The notes under the pieces were generated by a model. That model had not been told where the DNA came from and searched no databases. It saw only the letters and a list, made by a program, of their open reading frames with translations. A stretch of DNA of 64,000 nt from the NCBI RefSeq assembly GCF_019890935.1, contig NZ_CP082333.1, positions 1,638,001-1,702,000 on the forward strand, read 5' to 3'. This document shows positions 50,344 through 58,664 of this stretch, in pieces (within the stretch, counting starts at the first letter, position 1; each line of letters begins with the position of its first letter). The stretch comes from Exiguobacterium acetylicum. GTDB taxonomy: Bacteria > Bacillota > Bacilli > Exiguobacteriales > Exiguobacteriaceae. The translations under genes and the position numbers were made by a program.

Positions 50344-50781
50344 TTATTGCAGTTCGCGGCTCTTTTCTTCTTGTTCGTTGTTCGATTTATTTTTCGCTTC
50401 AAATTCAGCGCGTGTCATGACGTCCTCGACGTGCATGTTGACCTCGACGACTTCAAGTCCTGTCATATCGCTGATTGATTTTTTGATTTTAGCGACCGTC
50501 TCTTGGAAGATCGACGGAATATTTTTACCGTATTCGACGATGACTTTCAAATCGAGTGCGACTTGGCGTTCGCCGACTTCCGCACCAATTCCTTTCGTGA
50601 TGTCTTCTGAACTCCGGAGACGATCCGTCAGTCCACTCATGAATCCACCACTCATTGACAAGATACCTGTCACTTCATTCGACGCGATCCCTGCGATTTT
50701 TTTGATGACTTGATCTTCGAACGTCAATTTATTCTCGCGTACCACTTCGTTTTCAGTTGTTGTGTTTACTTCGTTTGCCAT
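50344..50781 (-). CDS. Asp23/Gls24 family envelope stress protein
   Basis: The 145-residue protein has the Asp23 domain: 'LTFEDQVIKKIAGIASNEVTGILSMSG', 'VALDLKVIVEYGKNIPSIFQETVAKIKKSISDMTGLEVVEVNMHVEDV'. In Staphylococcus Asp23 is tied to the membrane through AmaP and affects cell-wall stress. The amaP-like and DUF2273 genes stand upstream in the same order. AAAAGGAGAG precedes the ATG. A SigB-type promoter lies before the operon. Confidence 0.9.
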   Translation of the reverse strand: MANEVNTTTENEVVRENKLTFEDQVIKKIAGIASNEVTGILSMSGGFMSGLTDRLRSSEDITKGIGAEVGERQVALDLKVIVEYGKNIPSIFQETVAKIKKSISDMTGLEVVEVNMHVEDVMTRAEFEAKNKSNNEQEEKSRELQ

Positions 50782-50823
50782 TTGAAATCTCTCCTTTTGA
50801 ATGTGTAGTTAGATATATATGAA

Positions 50824-51030
50824 TCAGTCCCGTTGAAAGAACTGAATCCACCCTTCGATATCGAGCGCACCATCGCGCCACTTCCCAATCAAGAATCCGA
50901 TCGCTGCGAAGGCAACGATGAGAATTGTCGGACCAAAGCCAATCGTCAAAAATAAGATGGCGAGGATTAGACCGACAAGTCCTCCGATCAGTCGGAACCG
51001 ATACGGGTAAAGTGCTTCCCTTGTCTTCAT
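50824..51030 (-). CDS. DUF2273 small membrane protein
   Basis: The 68-residue protein has two hydrophobic segments ('LIGGLVGLILAILFLTIGFGPTILIVAFAAIGFLIGKW') and a C-terminal 'WIQFFQRD', the DUF2273 pattern. It is found between amaP and asp23 in many Bacillota. GAGAGGAGAGG precedes the ATG. Confidence 0.85.
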   Translation of the reverse strand: MKTREALYPYRFRLIGGLVGLILAILFLTIGFGPTILIVAFAAIGFLIGKWRDGALDIEGWIQFFQRD

Positions 51031-51045
51031 GTTCCCTCTCCTCTC

Positions 51046-51588
51046 TTAGACGACACGTTCCGATGTTTTTGTTTTCGTGTCACTAATCGTGACCTTCGTA
51101 CTCGTGACTGGTAACTCGAGTAAGGATTCGACGGCTTGTTTAGTGCGTTCTTGAATATCCTTTGCGATCGTCGGCAGTCCCTCTTGTCCGAAGACCGAGC
51201 AGTCGACTTTTAAAGCAACTGTCTCTTTTTTCGAATGGATGTCGGCATGGACACGAGGTGTCCGTACGCCACCAATCCCACGAATCGACTCCAGTGCCGT
51301 CCGTTCGATTGTTTCCTTCGAAATCGTGATCGTTCCGTCGCCCGTTTGAATCAACAAACGTTGACCTTTTGAGCGGCTGAATAATCCTGTGAATAATAGA
51401 ATGACGAATACGAATGCTAAAAATCCTCCGATGGATAGAACGGTATAGCTATACCATTGCTGATCCTGCCACTGCTCGATTAACGAACTGAGCCGTGGAA
51501 CATCATACACACCGAGCACAAGCAGCCCGACACTGACGAGTCCGAGTATGCCTATGATGACGAGTAAGAATCGATTGAACCCATTCAT
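51046..51588 (-). CDS. amaP: Alkaline shock response membrane anchor protein AmaP
   Basis: The 180-residue protein starts MNGFNRFLLVIIGILG, has two N-terminal helices (about 5-27 and 46-72) and a soluble Asp23-like domain ('LIQTGDGTITISKETIERTALESI', 'VALKVDCSVFGQEGLPTIAKDIQERTKQAVESLLELPV'). It anchors Asp23-type proteins to the membrane. ATG 51588 has GGAGAGGTG before it; the longer frame to 51624 contains that site. It is the first gene of the operon. Confidence 0.85.
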   Translation of the reverse strand: MNGFNRFLLVIIGILGLVSVGLLVLGVYDVPRLSSLIEQWQDQQWYSYTVLSIGGFLAFVFVILLFTGLFSRSKGQRLLIQTGDGTITISKETIERTALESIRGIGGVRTPRVHADIHSKKETVALKVDCSVFGQEGLPTIAKDIQERTKQAVESLLELPVTSTKVTISDTKTKTSERVV

Positions 51589-51667
51589 CTGCACCTCTCC
51601 TTTACGATTGTTAGCTTCTTTCACCTAGGTGATTCAACACATGAACTATTATGTGTATGATGTGTTT

Positions 51668-51692
51668 ATTCCCGTTCATTCGAACCCGAAAC
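51668..51692 (-). promoter_or_regulatory. Candidate SigB promoter of amaP-DUF2273-asp23
   Basis: On the minus strand GTTTCG (51692-51687), 13-base spacer, GGGAAT (51673-51668), fitting SigB. The leader would be about 70 bases. asp23 is a classical SigB gene in Staphylococcus. Confidence 0.6.
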
Positions 51693-51786
51693 ATTTACAT
51701 ACACTTTTGTTAAAATGTTCATATATTCTGATTATTCGGACTATGATTAACGAAACCAATAGATTATTTACTATATTTAACGAAAA

Positions 51787-51812
51787 AAGACCTCTTTTAA
51801 TAAAAGAAGAGG
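51787..51812 (-). terminator. Intrinsic terminator
   Basis: GACCTCTT / AAGAGGTC stem and TTTTTT on the minus strand, about 60 bases after the stop of the gene at 51874. Confidence 0.8.
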
Positions 51813-51873
51813 TCAACGATTCATTTATTTATCACTAAACATACATCCTGTCAATATGTTTTTATCTTGCCGT

Positions 51874-52323
51874 TCATTTCACTTCAATCGGAAAGGCGAA
51901 ATCGCCAGCACCTTCTTTCCAGTCGGCTGTGATCTGGTAGACGTATCGTCCGGGAGTCGAGGGAACTGTAATCTGCCCAGTCTTCTTATATGTTTTAATT
52001 TCTTTTTTATCCTCGACCGACCATAGAACAATCGTGACAGACTTCGGAGTTGGTCCCTCTTCAAAACGAATCGTCAAGCGATCTTCAGGCTTTGCTAGCG
52101 TACTCGGATCGTCTTTTACTAAATCGATGGCTTCGGCCTTCGCATCCGCTGTTTCTCCGCGAAACATTCCTGACCAATCGTAGGTACCGATAGACACCTT
52201 CACGTCGCGATCCTCGATGGTTACAGTAGGTTCTGGTGGTTGATGCCGAAATGGATCAAGCGATAAAAACCATCCGATTGCCATTGCAATCACGATCAAC
52301 CCGATCCATACATAGCGTTTCAT
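51874..52323 (-). CDS. Secreted or anchored hypothetical protein
   Basis: The 149-residue protein has an N-terminal hydrophobic segment (MKRYVWIGLIVIAMAIGWFLS) and a beta-rich domain ('KVSIGTYDWSGMFRGETADA', 'SVTIVLWSVEDKKEIKTYKKTGQITVPSTPGRYVYQITADW'). The 'PGRYVYQI' end is like Ig-type domains of surface proteins. No function is known to me. AGGAGG precedes the ATG. Confidence 0.65.
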   Translation of the reverse strand: MKRYVWIGLIVIAMAIGWFLSLDPFRHQPPEPTVTIEDRDVKVSIGTYDWSGMFRGETADAKAEAIDLVKDDPSTLAKPEDRLTIRFEEGPTPKSVTIVLWSVEDKKEIKTYKKTGQITVPSTPGRYVYQITADWKEGAGDFAFPIEVK

Positions 52324-52343
52324 AAATAAACCTCCTATACGAT

Positions 52344-52369
52344 GTTTTTAAATCAACAAAAGCGGCAAT
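52344..52369 (+). promoter_or_regulatory. Weak SigB-like promoter of the SDR gene
   Basis: GTTTTT (52344-52349), 14-base spacer, GGCAAT (52364-52369): near the SigB consensus but with mismatches in both boxes. Confidence 0.3.
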
Positions 52370-52408
52370 ACCTCTCAAGGAGTACGTTATTCAAAAGGAG
52401 GAGTTCAG

Positions 52409-53137
52409 ATGATTCAGGATAAAGTCGTCATCATTACAGGTGCATCAAGCGGGATTGGGGAAGCAACCGCTAAAGAACTTGCAAAACAAGGCGCAAAACT
52501 TGTTCTTGCTGCACGCCGGGAAGATCGTTTGCAAGAACTCGTCAAAGCCGTTGAAGCAGAAGGTGGTCAAGCCGTCTATCAAGTGACGGACGTGACTGAT
52601 CGCGAGCAAGTCGATGCACTCGCTAAACTTGCGAAAGACAAGTTCGGCTCAGTTGATGTCATCGTCAATAACGCTGGATTGATGCCACTATCACACCTCC
52701 ACAAGAATCAACAGGATGAATGGAATACGATGGTCGACGTCAATATCAAAGGTGTTCTCCACGGAATCGGAGCCGTCTTGCCGTACATGCGCGAACAAAA
52801 AAGCGGACATGTCATCAACATCTCGTCCGTCGCAGGTCACGAAGTCATGCCGTCGAGCGCTGTCTATAGCGGTACGAAATTCGCCGTTCGCGCGATCACG
52901 GAAGGTCTCCGCAAGGAAGAATCGGTCGACAATCACATCCGTGCAACGATCATCTCACCGGGAGCGGTCGATACAGAACTGAAGGACCATATCTCGGATG
53001 AAGAAATCAAACAAGGGATTGGTGACTTGAAAGCGATCGATGCGAGCGCGATTGCGCGTGCCATCGCTTACGCCGTCAACGAACCAGAAGATGTCGCGAT
53101 CAACGAGATCTTGATTCGTCCAACGGCTCAACGTTAA
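52409..53137 (+). CDS. SDR family oxidoreductase (YdfG-like)
   Basis: The 242-residue classical SDR has TGASSGIG (10-17), Arg36-Arg37 favouring NADP(H), 'VNNAGLMPLS' and Ser140-Tyr153-Lys157. It shares its layout and C-terminal 'ISPGAVDTELKDHISDEEIKQGI' with the SDR at 6761, so the two are paralogues. Typical substrates are serine-like 3-hydroxy acids or small aldehydes and ketones. AAAAGGAGGAG precedes the ATG. Confidence 0.88.
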   Translation: MIQDKVVIITGASSGIGEATAKELAKQGAKLVLAARREDRLQELVKAVEAEGGQAVYQVTDVTDREQVDALAKLAKDKFGSVDVIVNNAGLMPLSHLHKNQQDEWNTMVDVNIKGVLHGIGAVLPYMREQKSGHVINISSVAGHEVMPSSAVYSGTKFAVRAITEGLRKEESVDNHIRATIISPGAVDTELKDHISDEEIKQGIGDLKAIDASAIARAIAYAVNEPEDVAINEILIRPTAQR

Positions 53138-53156
53138 TTGAATGTAGAATTTATTA

Positions 53157-53198
53157 ACAGGACCCCTCATTAGCCAAACAGCTAACGAGGGGTCCTGT
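53157..53198. terminator. Hairpin between convergent SDR and LLM genes
   Basis: ACAGGACCCCTC-TTAGC / GCTAA-GAGGGGTCCTGT long stem; T run weak on both sides. Confidence 0.7.
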
Positions 53199-53203
53199 TC
53201 TGT

Positions 53204-54172
53204 TTAGAGTAGTCGTTCCGCGATGAGCTGGTACGACTGTAATCGTTTTTCTTGATCAAAGGCATTGTTGATCAGTAAAAATTGATCCGTTTGATAACGC
53301 GTTGCTAATACCTCTAGCTCACGCTCAACGACATCCGGTGTCCCAACAATTGCTCGTCGGCGATCTTTGCGGATCCGTTCTATTTGCACGTCATTCCAGA
53401 CCTTTGCTTCTGTCGTCGTAAACGACGGAACGATCGAATTCCCGAGTCGGACGCCTTGAATCCAGGCATCCTGTGTTCGAGCGAGACGTTCTGCTTCTTC
53501 TTGTGTCGGAGCACAAATAACGAAAACACAAGCGATGACGTTCTTCCCGCCTGCCTCGCGATATGTCGAGAGCGTCTCTTCCCAACGATCCGGATTGATG
53601 AAGTGACCAAACACGAGACCACGATCTTGTTCGGCTGCAATCCGCGCGCTACGTGGTGACAGACCCAGGATCGAAATCGGTGACGGTTTCCTGTCACGTG
53701 GTGTCGTCTTGACGATCCGGTATGGGTGTCGATTCGATAGACTGTCTGTTAAGAAGCCCGCCGTTTCATCGACGAGTCGACTAAACTCCGCTGCCCGGTT
53801 TTCTTCTCCATCCGTCAACGCAAGTCGTGTCCGTTCGCTCCCGCCCGGCGAATTACCGATCCCGAGTTCGATCCGCCCCGGATAAAACGCATCGAGCGTC
53901 GCAAAGCTCTCGGCGACTTTCAGCGGATGATACTGCGGCAACAACACGCCACCTGAACCAAGCTTGATTTTTGACGTCTTCGCACCCATTCGGGCGATGA
54001 ACAACTCCGGTGCCGCACTGAGCAAACCGTTCGTATTATGATGTTCGGCGAACCAGTACCGTTCGTAACCGAGTCGCTCGGCTTCTAAGACGAGTCGTTC
54101 CGTCGCTTCCATCGTCGCTTCGACCGTATCGCCCTCATGTAACGGTACTTGATCCAGTATTCCTAGTCGCAT
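53204..54172 (-). CDS. LLM class flavin-dependent oxidoreductase
   Basis: The 322-residue protein starts MRLGILDQVPLHEGDT and has the luciferase-like TIM barrel pattern 'ERYWFAEHHNTNGLLSAAPELFIARM', 'IKLGSGGVLLPQYHPLKVAESFATLDAFYPGRIELGIGNSPG'. It belongs to the one-component luciferase-like monooxygenases without known substrate that use FMNH2. ATG 54172 has AGGAGGAAT before it. Confidence 0.88.
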   Translation of the reverse strand: MRLGILDQVPLHEGDTVEATMEATERLVLEAERLGYERYWFAEHHNTNGLLSAAPELFIARMGAKTSKIKLGSGGVLLPQYHPLKVAESFATLDAFYPGRIELGIGNSPGGSERTRLALTDGEENRAAEFSRLVDETAGFLTDSLSNRHPYRIVKTTPRDRKPSPISILGLSPRSARIAAEQDRGLVFGHFINPDRWEETLSTYREAGGKNVIACVFVICAPTQEEAERLARTQDAWIQGVRLGNSIVPSFTTTEAKVWNDVQIERIRKDRRRAIVGTPDVVERELEVLATRYQTDQFLLINNAFDQEKRLQSYQLIAERLL

Positions 54173-54234
54173 CACGCATTCCTCCTCTACCCTTTCAGTG
54201 TAAAGGGTGGAGGAACGGAGTTCAAAAACGAGGC

Positions 54235-54924
54235 TCAGACACGCACGAGACGATCTTCGATGATGACGCCATCTCGCATCTCGATCGTTCGGTTCGCCCG
54301 TTCGGCGAGTGCCGGATCGTGGGTGACGAACAAGACGCCGCAGCCTTTTTCTTCGTTTAATGACCGTAAGAGATTGAAGATGATTTCTCCCGTATCCGTA
54401 TCGAGGTTCCCTGTCGGCTCATCGGCAAGCAACCATTTCGGTTCATGGACGAGTGCTCGGGCAACGGCGACCCGTTGTTGTTGTCCACCGGAAAGTTGCG
54501 ACGGCAAACTGCCTGCTTTATCAGCAAGACCGACTTGTGCAAGTAACTGCTCGGCGCGTTCTTTTTTATCATATGGTACTTTTCGACCGAACAAAGGCGC
54601 CATGACATTTTCAAGCGCCGTCAGCGTTGGAATCAAATGAAACTGTTGGAAGATGAAGCCGATGTTCTCGAACCGGAAGTCGGATAGTTCTTTGCTGTTT
54701 AATTTATTGATTGGTTTTCCGTCGTAATGCAACTCCCCGCTCGTCGGACGATCGAGTGTTCCGATCAAACTGAGTAACGTCGACTTTCCAGAACCTGATG
54801 GACCGATGATTGAGATGAAGTCACCTGCTTCAAGCGTCACTTCGATGTCTTGTAACGCATGTGTCTCGACACCGTCTCCCGAAAATGATTTTCCCATCTG
54901 TTTGCATTGAAATGTTCCTTCCAT
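54235..54924 (-). CDS. LolD/MacB-type ABC transporter ATPase without adjacent permease
   Basis: The 229-residue ATPase has Walker A GPSGSGKST, Q-loop 'FIFQQFHLIPTLTALENV', signature 'LSGGQQQRVAVARAL' and Walker B 'WLLADEPTGNLDTDT', the pattern of the MacB/LolD/YvrO group that works with FtsX-like permeases. No such permease is encoded beside it; the upstream gene encodes a four-helix membrane protein without FtsX features. The start is ATG 54924, 7 bases after GGAGGG; ATG 54939 lies inside that site. Confidence 0.85.
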   Translation of the reverse strand: MEGTFQCKQMGKSFSGDGVETHALQDIEVTLEAGDFISIIGPSGSGKSTLLSLIGTLDRPTSGELHYDGKPINKLNSKELSDFRFENIGFIFQQFHLIPTLTALENVMAPLFGRKVPYDKKERAEQLLAQVGLADKAGSLPSQLSGGQQQRVAVARALVHEPKWLLADEPTGNLDTDTGEIIFNLLRSLNEEKGCGVLFVTHDPALAERANRTIEMRDGVIIEDRLVRV

Positions 54925-55000
54925 ATGTAAGCCCTCCATATATTCGTGATAACGTACTATTCAAGAATTTATTGGGAATTCCTTCTAAATAAAAGGAAAT

Positions 55001-55035
55001 AAAAAAACAGCATTCTTGAGGAACAAGAATACTGT
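55001..55035 (-). terminator. Intrinsic terminator
   Basis: CAGTATTCTTG / CAAGAATGCTG stem with a T run on the minus strand, overlapping the end of the membrane protein gene. Confidence 0.8.
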
Positions 55036-55427
55036 CAAGAAACACGTGGTTGAATGGAAACGAAATTTTTACGATAGACGATCTCATACGGTAAAACGAA
55101 TAATAGACAGGCAAGAGCCGTGAACTGAATCATGCTTCCGGTTGGTGGGAGCGGAGACAGCGATGCATCATGCCACGCTTCATACAAACCAATGAAAAGA
55201 AACAGGACGACACTACTCGTCGTCACGTAGATGAGTAAACGAAGGGTCAATGGATAATGACGGACGATCCATAACATCGGTAAACCAAAGATAAAATAGG
55301 ATAACGTCATCGCAAACGTTCCGAATTGATAGACGATCTCAAAGTCGATCGTCGTCAAGAACGAATATGCTGTGAACGCTAAGAACGAAAGAATCGTCAC
55401 AACAGCCGCATAACTGATCCAGCGCAT
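55035..55427 (-). CDS. Four-helix membrane protein of unknown function
   Basis: The 130-residue protein from MRWISYAAVVTILSF has four predicted helices: about 5-26, 33-57, 64-90 and 100-120. There is no motif I know. AGGAGAGGAG stands 9 bases before ATG 55427; the frame is open further up to 55526 but without a site. A terminator separates it from the ABC ATPase gene downstream. Confidence 0.6.
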   Translation of the reverse strand: MRWISYAAVVTILSFLAFTAYSFLTTIDFEIVYQFGTFAMTLSYFIFGLPMLWIVRHYPLTLRLLIYVTTSSVVLFLFIGLYEAWHDASLSPLPPTGSMIQFTALACLLFVLPYEIVYRKNFVSIQPRVS

Positions 55428-55624
55428 ACGGTTGGGCTCCTCTCCTAAATGTCGTTCCTGTACGCGCGATCGCAACAGAAACCGGATATGTACAATTAGT
55501 GTAGGCAGTCCGATTTCATTTGTCAATTGTCTTCAGATTGACTTATTCAGTCACTAAACGATTGCACTGGAAACGGATTCATTGAATAATGGAAAAAACG
55601 AACTAAGAAAGTGAGGTTTTACCG

Positions 55625-56143
55625 ATGGATGAGCAACTCACGATGTTTCGTGATCGTTTTGAAGCTACTTCTGATCGCCACGAGGGTCTTTCGTATGACG
55701 AGGTGGAGTCACGACTGACGTCTTCGAAACAAGCAGCCCTCGCTTGGATGGAACAGACAGGCGGAGAGCCGAATGTCGTAGCTCTTAATGGACGACTCGT
55801 CATCGTCGATACTGCCAAAGAGAGTCCGTCTGGTCGTCGAAGTGTCTGTTTGGACGAATCCGCTCGACTTGGTCGAAAGAAAAATGCGCCTGCCGCAAGT
55901 GTCGAGTCGATGATTGAGGCGCTAGAGGTGCACCTCTTAACACCAGAACAGTATCAAACACTGCAGACGCAGTTTTCGTTTGACGAAAAAACCTCCAGTT
56001 GGCTTAAGACGCCGGACGTGATTCGTCAAAAAGGTGGCGCTTTATTCGGAGATCGTCGTTATGAGACGACGTTCATCTATCACAACGGGGCTGATTCTTA
56101 TTACGCAAGCCGAGGATTTCGTGTCTGCATTGAGCTAGATTAA
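55625..56143 (+). CDS. DUF4256 domain protein
   Basis: The 172-residue soluble protein matches DUF4256 over almost its whole length: 'GLSYDEVESRL', 'VDTAKESPSGRRSVCLDE', 'LLTPEQYQTLQTQFSFDEKTSSWLKTPDVIRQKGGALFGDRRY' and 'YHNGADSYYASRGFRV'. Function is unknown; the strong conservation of the C-terminal motif suggests an enzyme. GTGAGG precedes the ATG. Confidence 0.85.
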   Translation: MDEQLTMFRDRFEATSDRHEGLSYDEVESRLTSSKQAALAWMEQTGGEPNVVALNGRLVIVDTAKESPSGRRSVCLDESARLGRKKNAPAASVESMIEALEVHLLTPEQYQTLQTQFSFDEKTSSWLKTPDVIRQKGGALFGDRRYETTFIYHNGADSYYASRGFRVCIELD

Positions 56144-56146
56144 TCC

Positions 56147-56180
56147 AAAAACACTCTACGATTGAAGTAGAGTGTTTTTT
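56147..56180 (+). terminator. Intrinsic terminator after DUF4256 gene
   Basis: AACACTCTAC / GTAGAGTGTT perfect stem, six-base loop, T run. Confidence 0.88.
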
Positions 56181-56235
56181 GTAAATTATAGGTAATAAAA
56201 CCCAATTATGATATGATGGTCGATGAGTAGAGGAG

Positions 56236-57144
56236 GTGGACGTCATATTTGTATTGGGATTGATTGTAGGTGGTCTTATCATGTTGATCAGTTTCCGGTT
56301 ATTCCGCCAACAACAGCCGGATACGATCGCACTGTGTAAAGATATCTTCTACGTGTTCGAAGTGCAGCCGGAATATCGGTTTCGTTATATCAGTCCTTCC
56401 CTCGATGACCATATGGGGAAAGGCGTGGCAGCAGCCAGCTACATGGATCCGGACGAGTGTTTCGCGCGGATTCATCCGGAAGACATCGAAGTCTTGATGT
56501 CGAAGATTTCGGGCGACTGTGACTACGATCAGCCGTTTCGGCAACGCTGGCGGACGAATGACGGAACGTACGTCTGGTTCGAAGAGTATGCGACACCCAT
56601 TTGCGAAAACGGGCAAATCGTTGCCATTCAAGGGGTGATCCGTAACATTGACGAACAGTTGAAATCACAACAGGCATTGCTCGATCAATACCGGATCGAT
56701 GCCTTGACTGGTCTAGGGAATCGCCATGCCTTCAACGAGGCTGTCCACACACTCGATCAAGAGAAGACGGCATATGGGGTGATTCTGCTTGACTTGAATG
56801 AACTAAAAGAGCTCAACGACCGGTTCGGTCACGCGGTCGGTGATGCCTTGCTTGAACAAACAGGACTTTGCATCCGCCGCTTGACAGACCATGGCTACCG
56901 GATCGGTGGTGATGAATTCGTCTTGATCGATGAGAGTCCGTCGATTGAGCTGTTCGAGGGATTCGTCGAACACGTCCGCTCGACGTTCGCGACACACGAA
57001 ATCGGGCTCGCAATCGGCGCCGTACATACGACAACAGGACGCCGTGTCGACGACGTCCTGCATGAGGCAGATGAGCAGATGTATCAAGAAAAGATGAATG
57101 ATCGCTTAAGTCGTCAGCATGGATTGATGCGCTTGAAGCAATAA
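56236..57144 (+). CDS. Membrane-anchored PAS-GGDEF diguanylate cyclase
   Basis: The 302-residue protein has one N-terminal helix (about 3-22), a PAS domain (about 35-140, 'RTNDGTYVWFEEYATPICENGQIVAIQGVIRNI') and a GGDEF domain with the intact motif GGDEF and the inhibitory site RLTD exactly five residues before it. It makes cyclic di-GMP, with product feedback. The start is unclear: GTG 56236 lies within the AGGAGGTGG site, and the next codons after the site are ATA and TTG (56254). Its end overlaps the convergent hydrolase gene by 39 bases. Confidence 0.85.
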   Translation: MDVIFVLGLIVGGLIMLISFRLFRQQQPDTIALCKDIFYVFEVQPEYRFRYISPSLDDHMGKGVAAASYMDPDECFARIHPEDIEVLMSKISGDCDYDQPFRQRWRTNDGTYVWFEEYATPICENGQIVAIQGVIRNIDEQLKSQQALLDQYRIDALTGLGNRHAFNEAVHTLDQEKTAYGVILLDLNELKELNDRFGHAVGDALLEQTGLCIRRLTDHGYRIGGDEFVLIDESPSIELFEGFVEHVRSTFATHEIGLAIGAVHTTTGRRVDDVLHEADEQMYQEKMNDRLSRQHGLMRLKQ

Positions 57145-57795
57145 GGCGTTGAAGCGTTCCGGTTGATCGAGATTCGCCGTATGCCCGGCTCCCTCGACCG
57201 GTAAAACGATGACGTGTGGCACATGTTCCGCAACGAACGCGGTTGCGTCGACTTCGTATGTTTCATTCGTTCCGTTTAGGATGACGACCGGTAAGGTGAT
57301 CGACTGCAGCATCGCTTCCGTTAGTGCCGGAAAACGGAACGTCATCAAATCGAGGACTGCCCGCGCCGTCGTTTTCCAGGCAGGACCATGCAACTGTTCG
57401 AACTGGTCGGCAATTTCCGGTGCCTGCTGTTCGAGGTCGAGGAAGAACTCTCGTTGCTTGCGCATCAGCGGTTCCATCGCTTTAGGAATGAATGGTGAAA
57501 AACCCGTGATACATACCCCTTCGAGTTCGTCCGGTGGGTCGAGTGCCAGTTGCATCGCAAGCGTTGCGCCGAGCGACAACCCGAGGATCCATCCTGGACC
57601 TTCCTGTGCCATCCGTTCGCGGATGGCACGTGTTGCTTGTGATAAGTAATCTTCCGTTGCCGGTTCCGTCGTCATTCCGTGACCAGGCAGATCAATCGGA
57701 ATGAACGTAAAATCATCCGCTAAAGCGGATAGCTGTGGTGCAAAGTGTGTTGCTGCCGTTCCCATTAAACCATGTAGTACATACATACGTGTCAT
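57106..57795 (-). CDS. Alpha/beta hydrolase (second of a coupled pair)
   Basis: The 229-residue protein from MTRMYVLHGLMGTAATH has 'PIDLPGHGMTTEP', elbow GLSLGA, 'VVILNGTNETYEV' and 'EGAGHTANLDQPERFN'. It belongs to the MenH/PcaD-like small hydrolases. ATG 57795 overlaps the stop of the hydrolase gene before it (ATGA), with AAGGAG as site. Confidence 0.82.
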   Translation of the reverse strand: MTRMYVLHGLMGTAATHFAPQLSALADDFTFIPIDLPGHGMTTEPATEDYLSQATRAIRERMAQEGPGWILGLSLGATLAMQLALDPPDELEGVCITGFSPFIPKAMEPLMRKQREFFLDLEQQAPEIADQFEQLHGPAWKTTARAVLDLMTFRFPALTEAMLQSITLPVVILNGTNETYEVDATAFVAEHVPHVIVLPVEGAGHTANLDQPERFNALLLQAHQSMLTT

Positions 57796-58637
57796 ACGGT
57801 AAACTCCTTCGATTGATGTAGTGTCAATATCGCGTCTACGATGACGTCCGGACGATCGCGATGCATCAGGTGTGATGTTCCCGGAACGAACGTCACGTTC
57901 GCCTGATAGGATAGATTCGCCTGTCGCTGAATCAATTCCTGCCATTTTTCTTCCATCCGCTCCAGTTCGTCTTTTGGAAAACCAGCAGCCATCATCGTTT
58001 CGATCGACTGCGCTTTGTCCCGTCCAAGAACGGTCAACGGAACACCGAGATCGCGCATGCGTGGTTGAAGATCTTTCGCATCACTTTTCCACTGCGAGAT
58101 GATCGCATGCATCGCCAGGTAATACGCCGGGTTCCAATCCGTGCGGTCATCCCCGTCCGGGAAACGGTCACGTAAATCAGTTGCTTTTGATAGTTCTTCG
58201 AACCGATCGATCCAGACGGCGTCATCTCCTTCTCGGTCGAGCATCGGTGTATCCAGCTGATCGAGTTCTGCTAAATCAATGGACGTCGCATCCACGAGAA
58301 CGAGACCGGCGACACGTTCTGGATGATGTAGAGCAAAAGCTTGCGCGACAAGACCACCGTAGGAATGACCTACGAGTGTGACCGGAGTCGCAATATTCGT
58401 CGCGTTCAGGAACTGATTGATTTGCCGTAAGATGCCGGTCGTCCCGTCGATGTAATCGTCCGACCATTCGTGTGGATGAAAGCTGACGACGCGATAGTCC
58501 GGTGTCAGTTTCGTCAGAATGTCCGCCCAGTCCTGATACATCCCACCGAGCGAGGGTAAGAGTAACAACGGTCGACCTGTCGAACCGTCGTCATAATACG
58601 TCACTTGTTTTCCCTGATGTTGCATAATTCGTTCCAT
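57792..58637 (-). CDS. Alpha/beta hydrolase (first of a coupled pair)
   Basis: The 281-residue protein from MERIMQHQGKQVTYYDD has 'LLLLPSLGGMYQDWADI' (Ser in place of the usual HG oxyanion motif), 'SFHPHEWSDDYIDG', elbow GHSYGG and a C-terminal 'TSHLMHRDRPDVIVDAI' with the catalytic His. Substrate is unknown. GAGGAG lies 8 bases before ATG 58637. Only 27 bases separate its start from the divergent HAD gene. It is translationally coupled to the second hydrolase. Confidence 0.82.
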   Translation of the reverse strand: MERIMQHQGKQVTYYDDGSTGRPLLLLPSLGGMYQDWADILTKLTPDYRVVSFHPHEWSDDYIDGTTGILRQINQFLNATNIATPVTLVGHSYGGLVAQAFALHHPERVAGLVLVDATSIDLAELDQLDTPMLDREGDDAVWIDRFEELSKATDLRDRFPDGDDRTDWNPAYYLAMHAIISQWKSDAKDLQPRMRDLGVPLTVLGRDKAQSIETMMAAGFPKDELERMEEKWQELIQRQANLSYQANVTFVPGTSHLMHRDRPDVIVDAILTLHQSKEFTV

Positions 58638-58664
58638 TATAATCACTCCTCTATACTTTGAAAG

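Noticed and set aside
51629-51838. 69-codon plus-strand frame between amaP and the hypothetical gene
   Set aside because: No binding site; the region holds a SigB-type promoter and a terminator for minus-strand genes.
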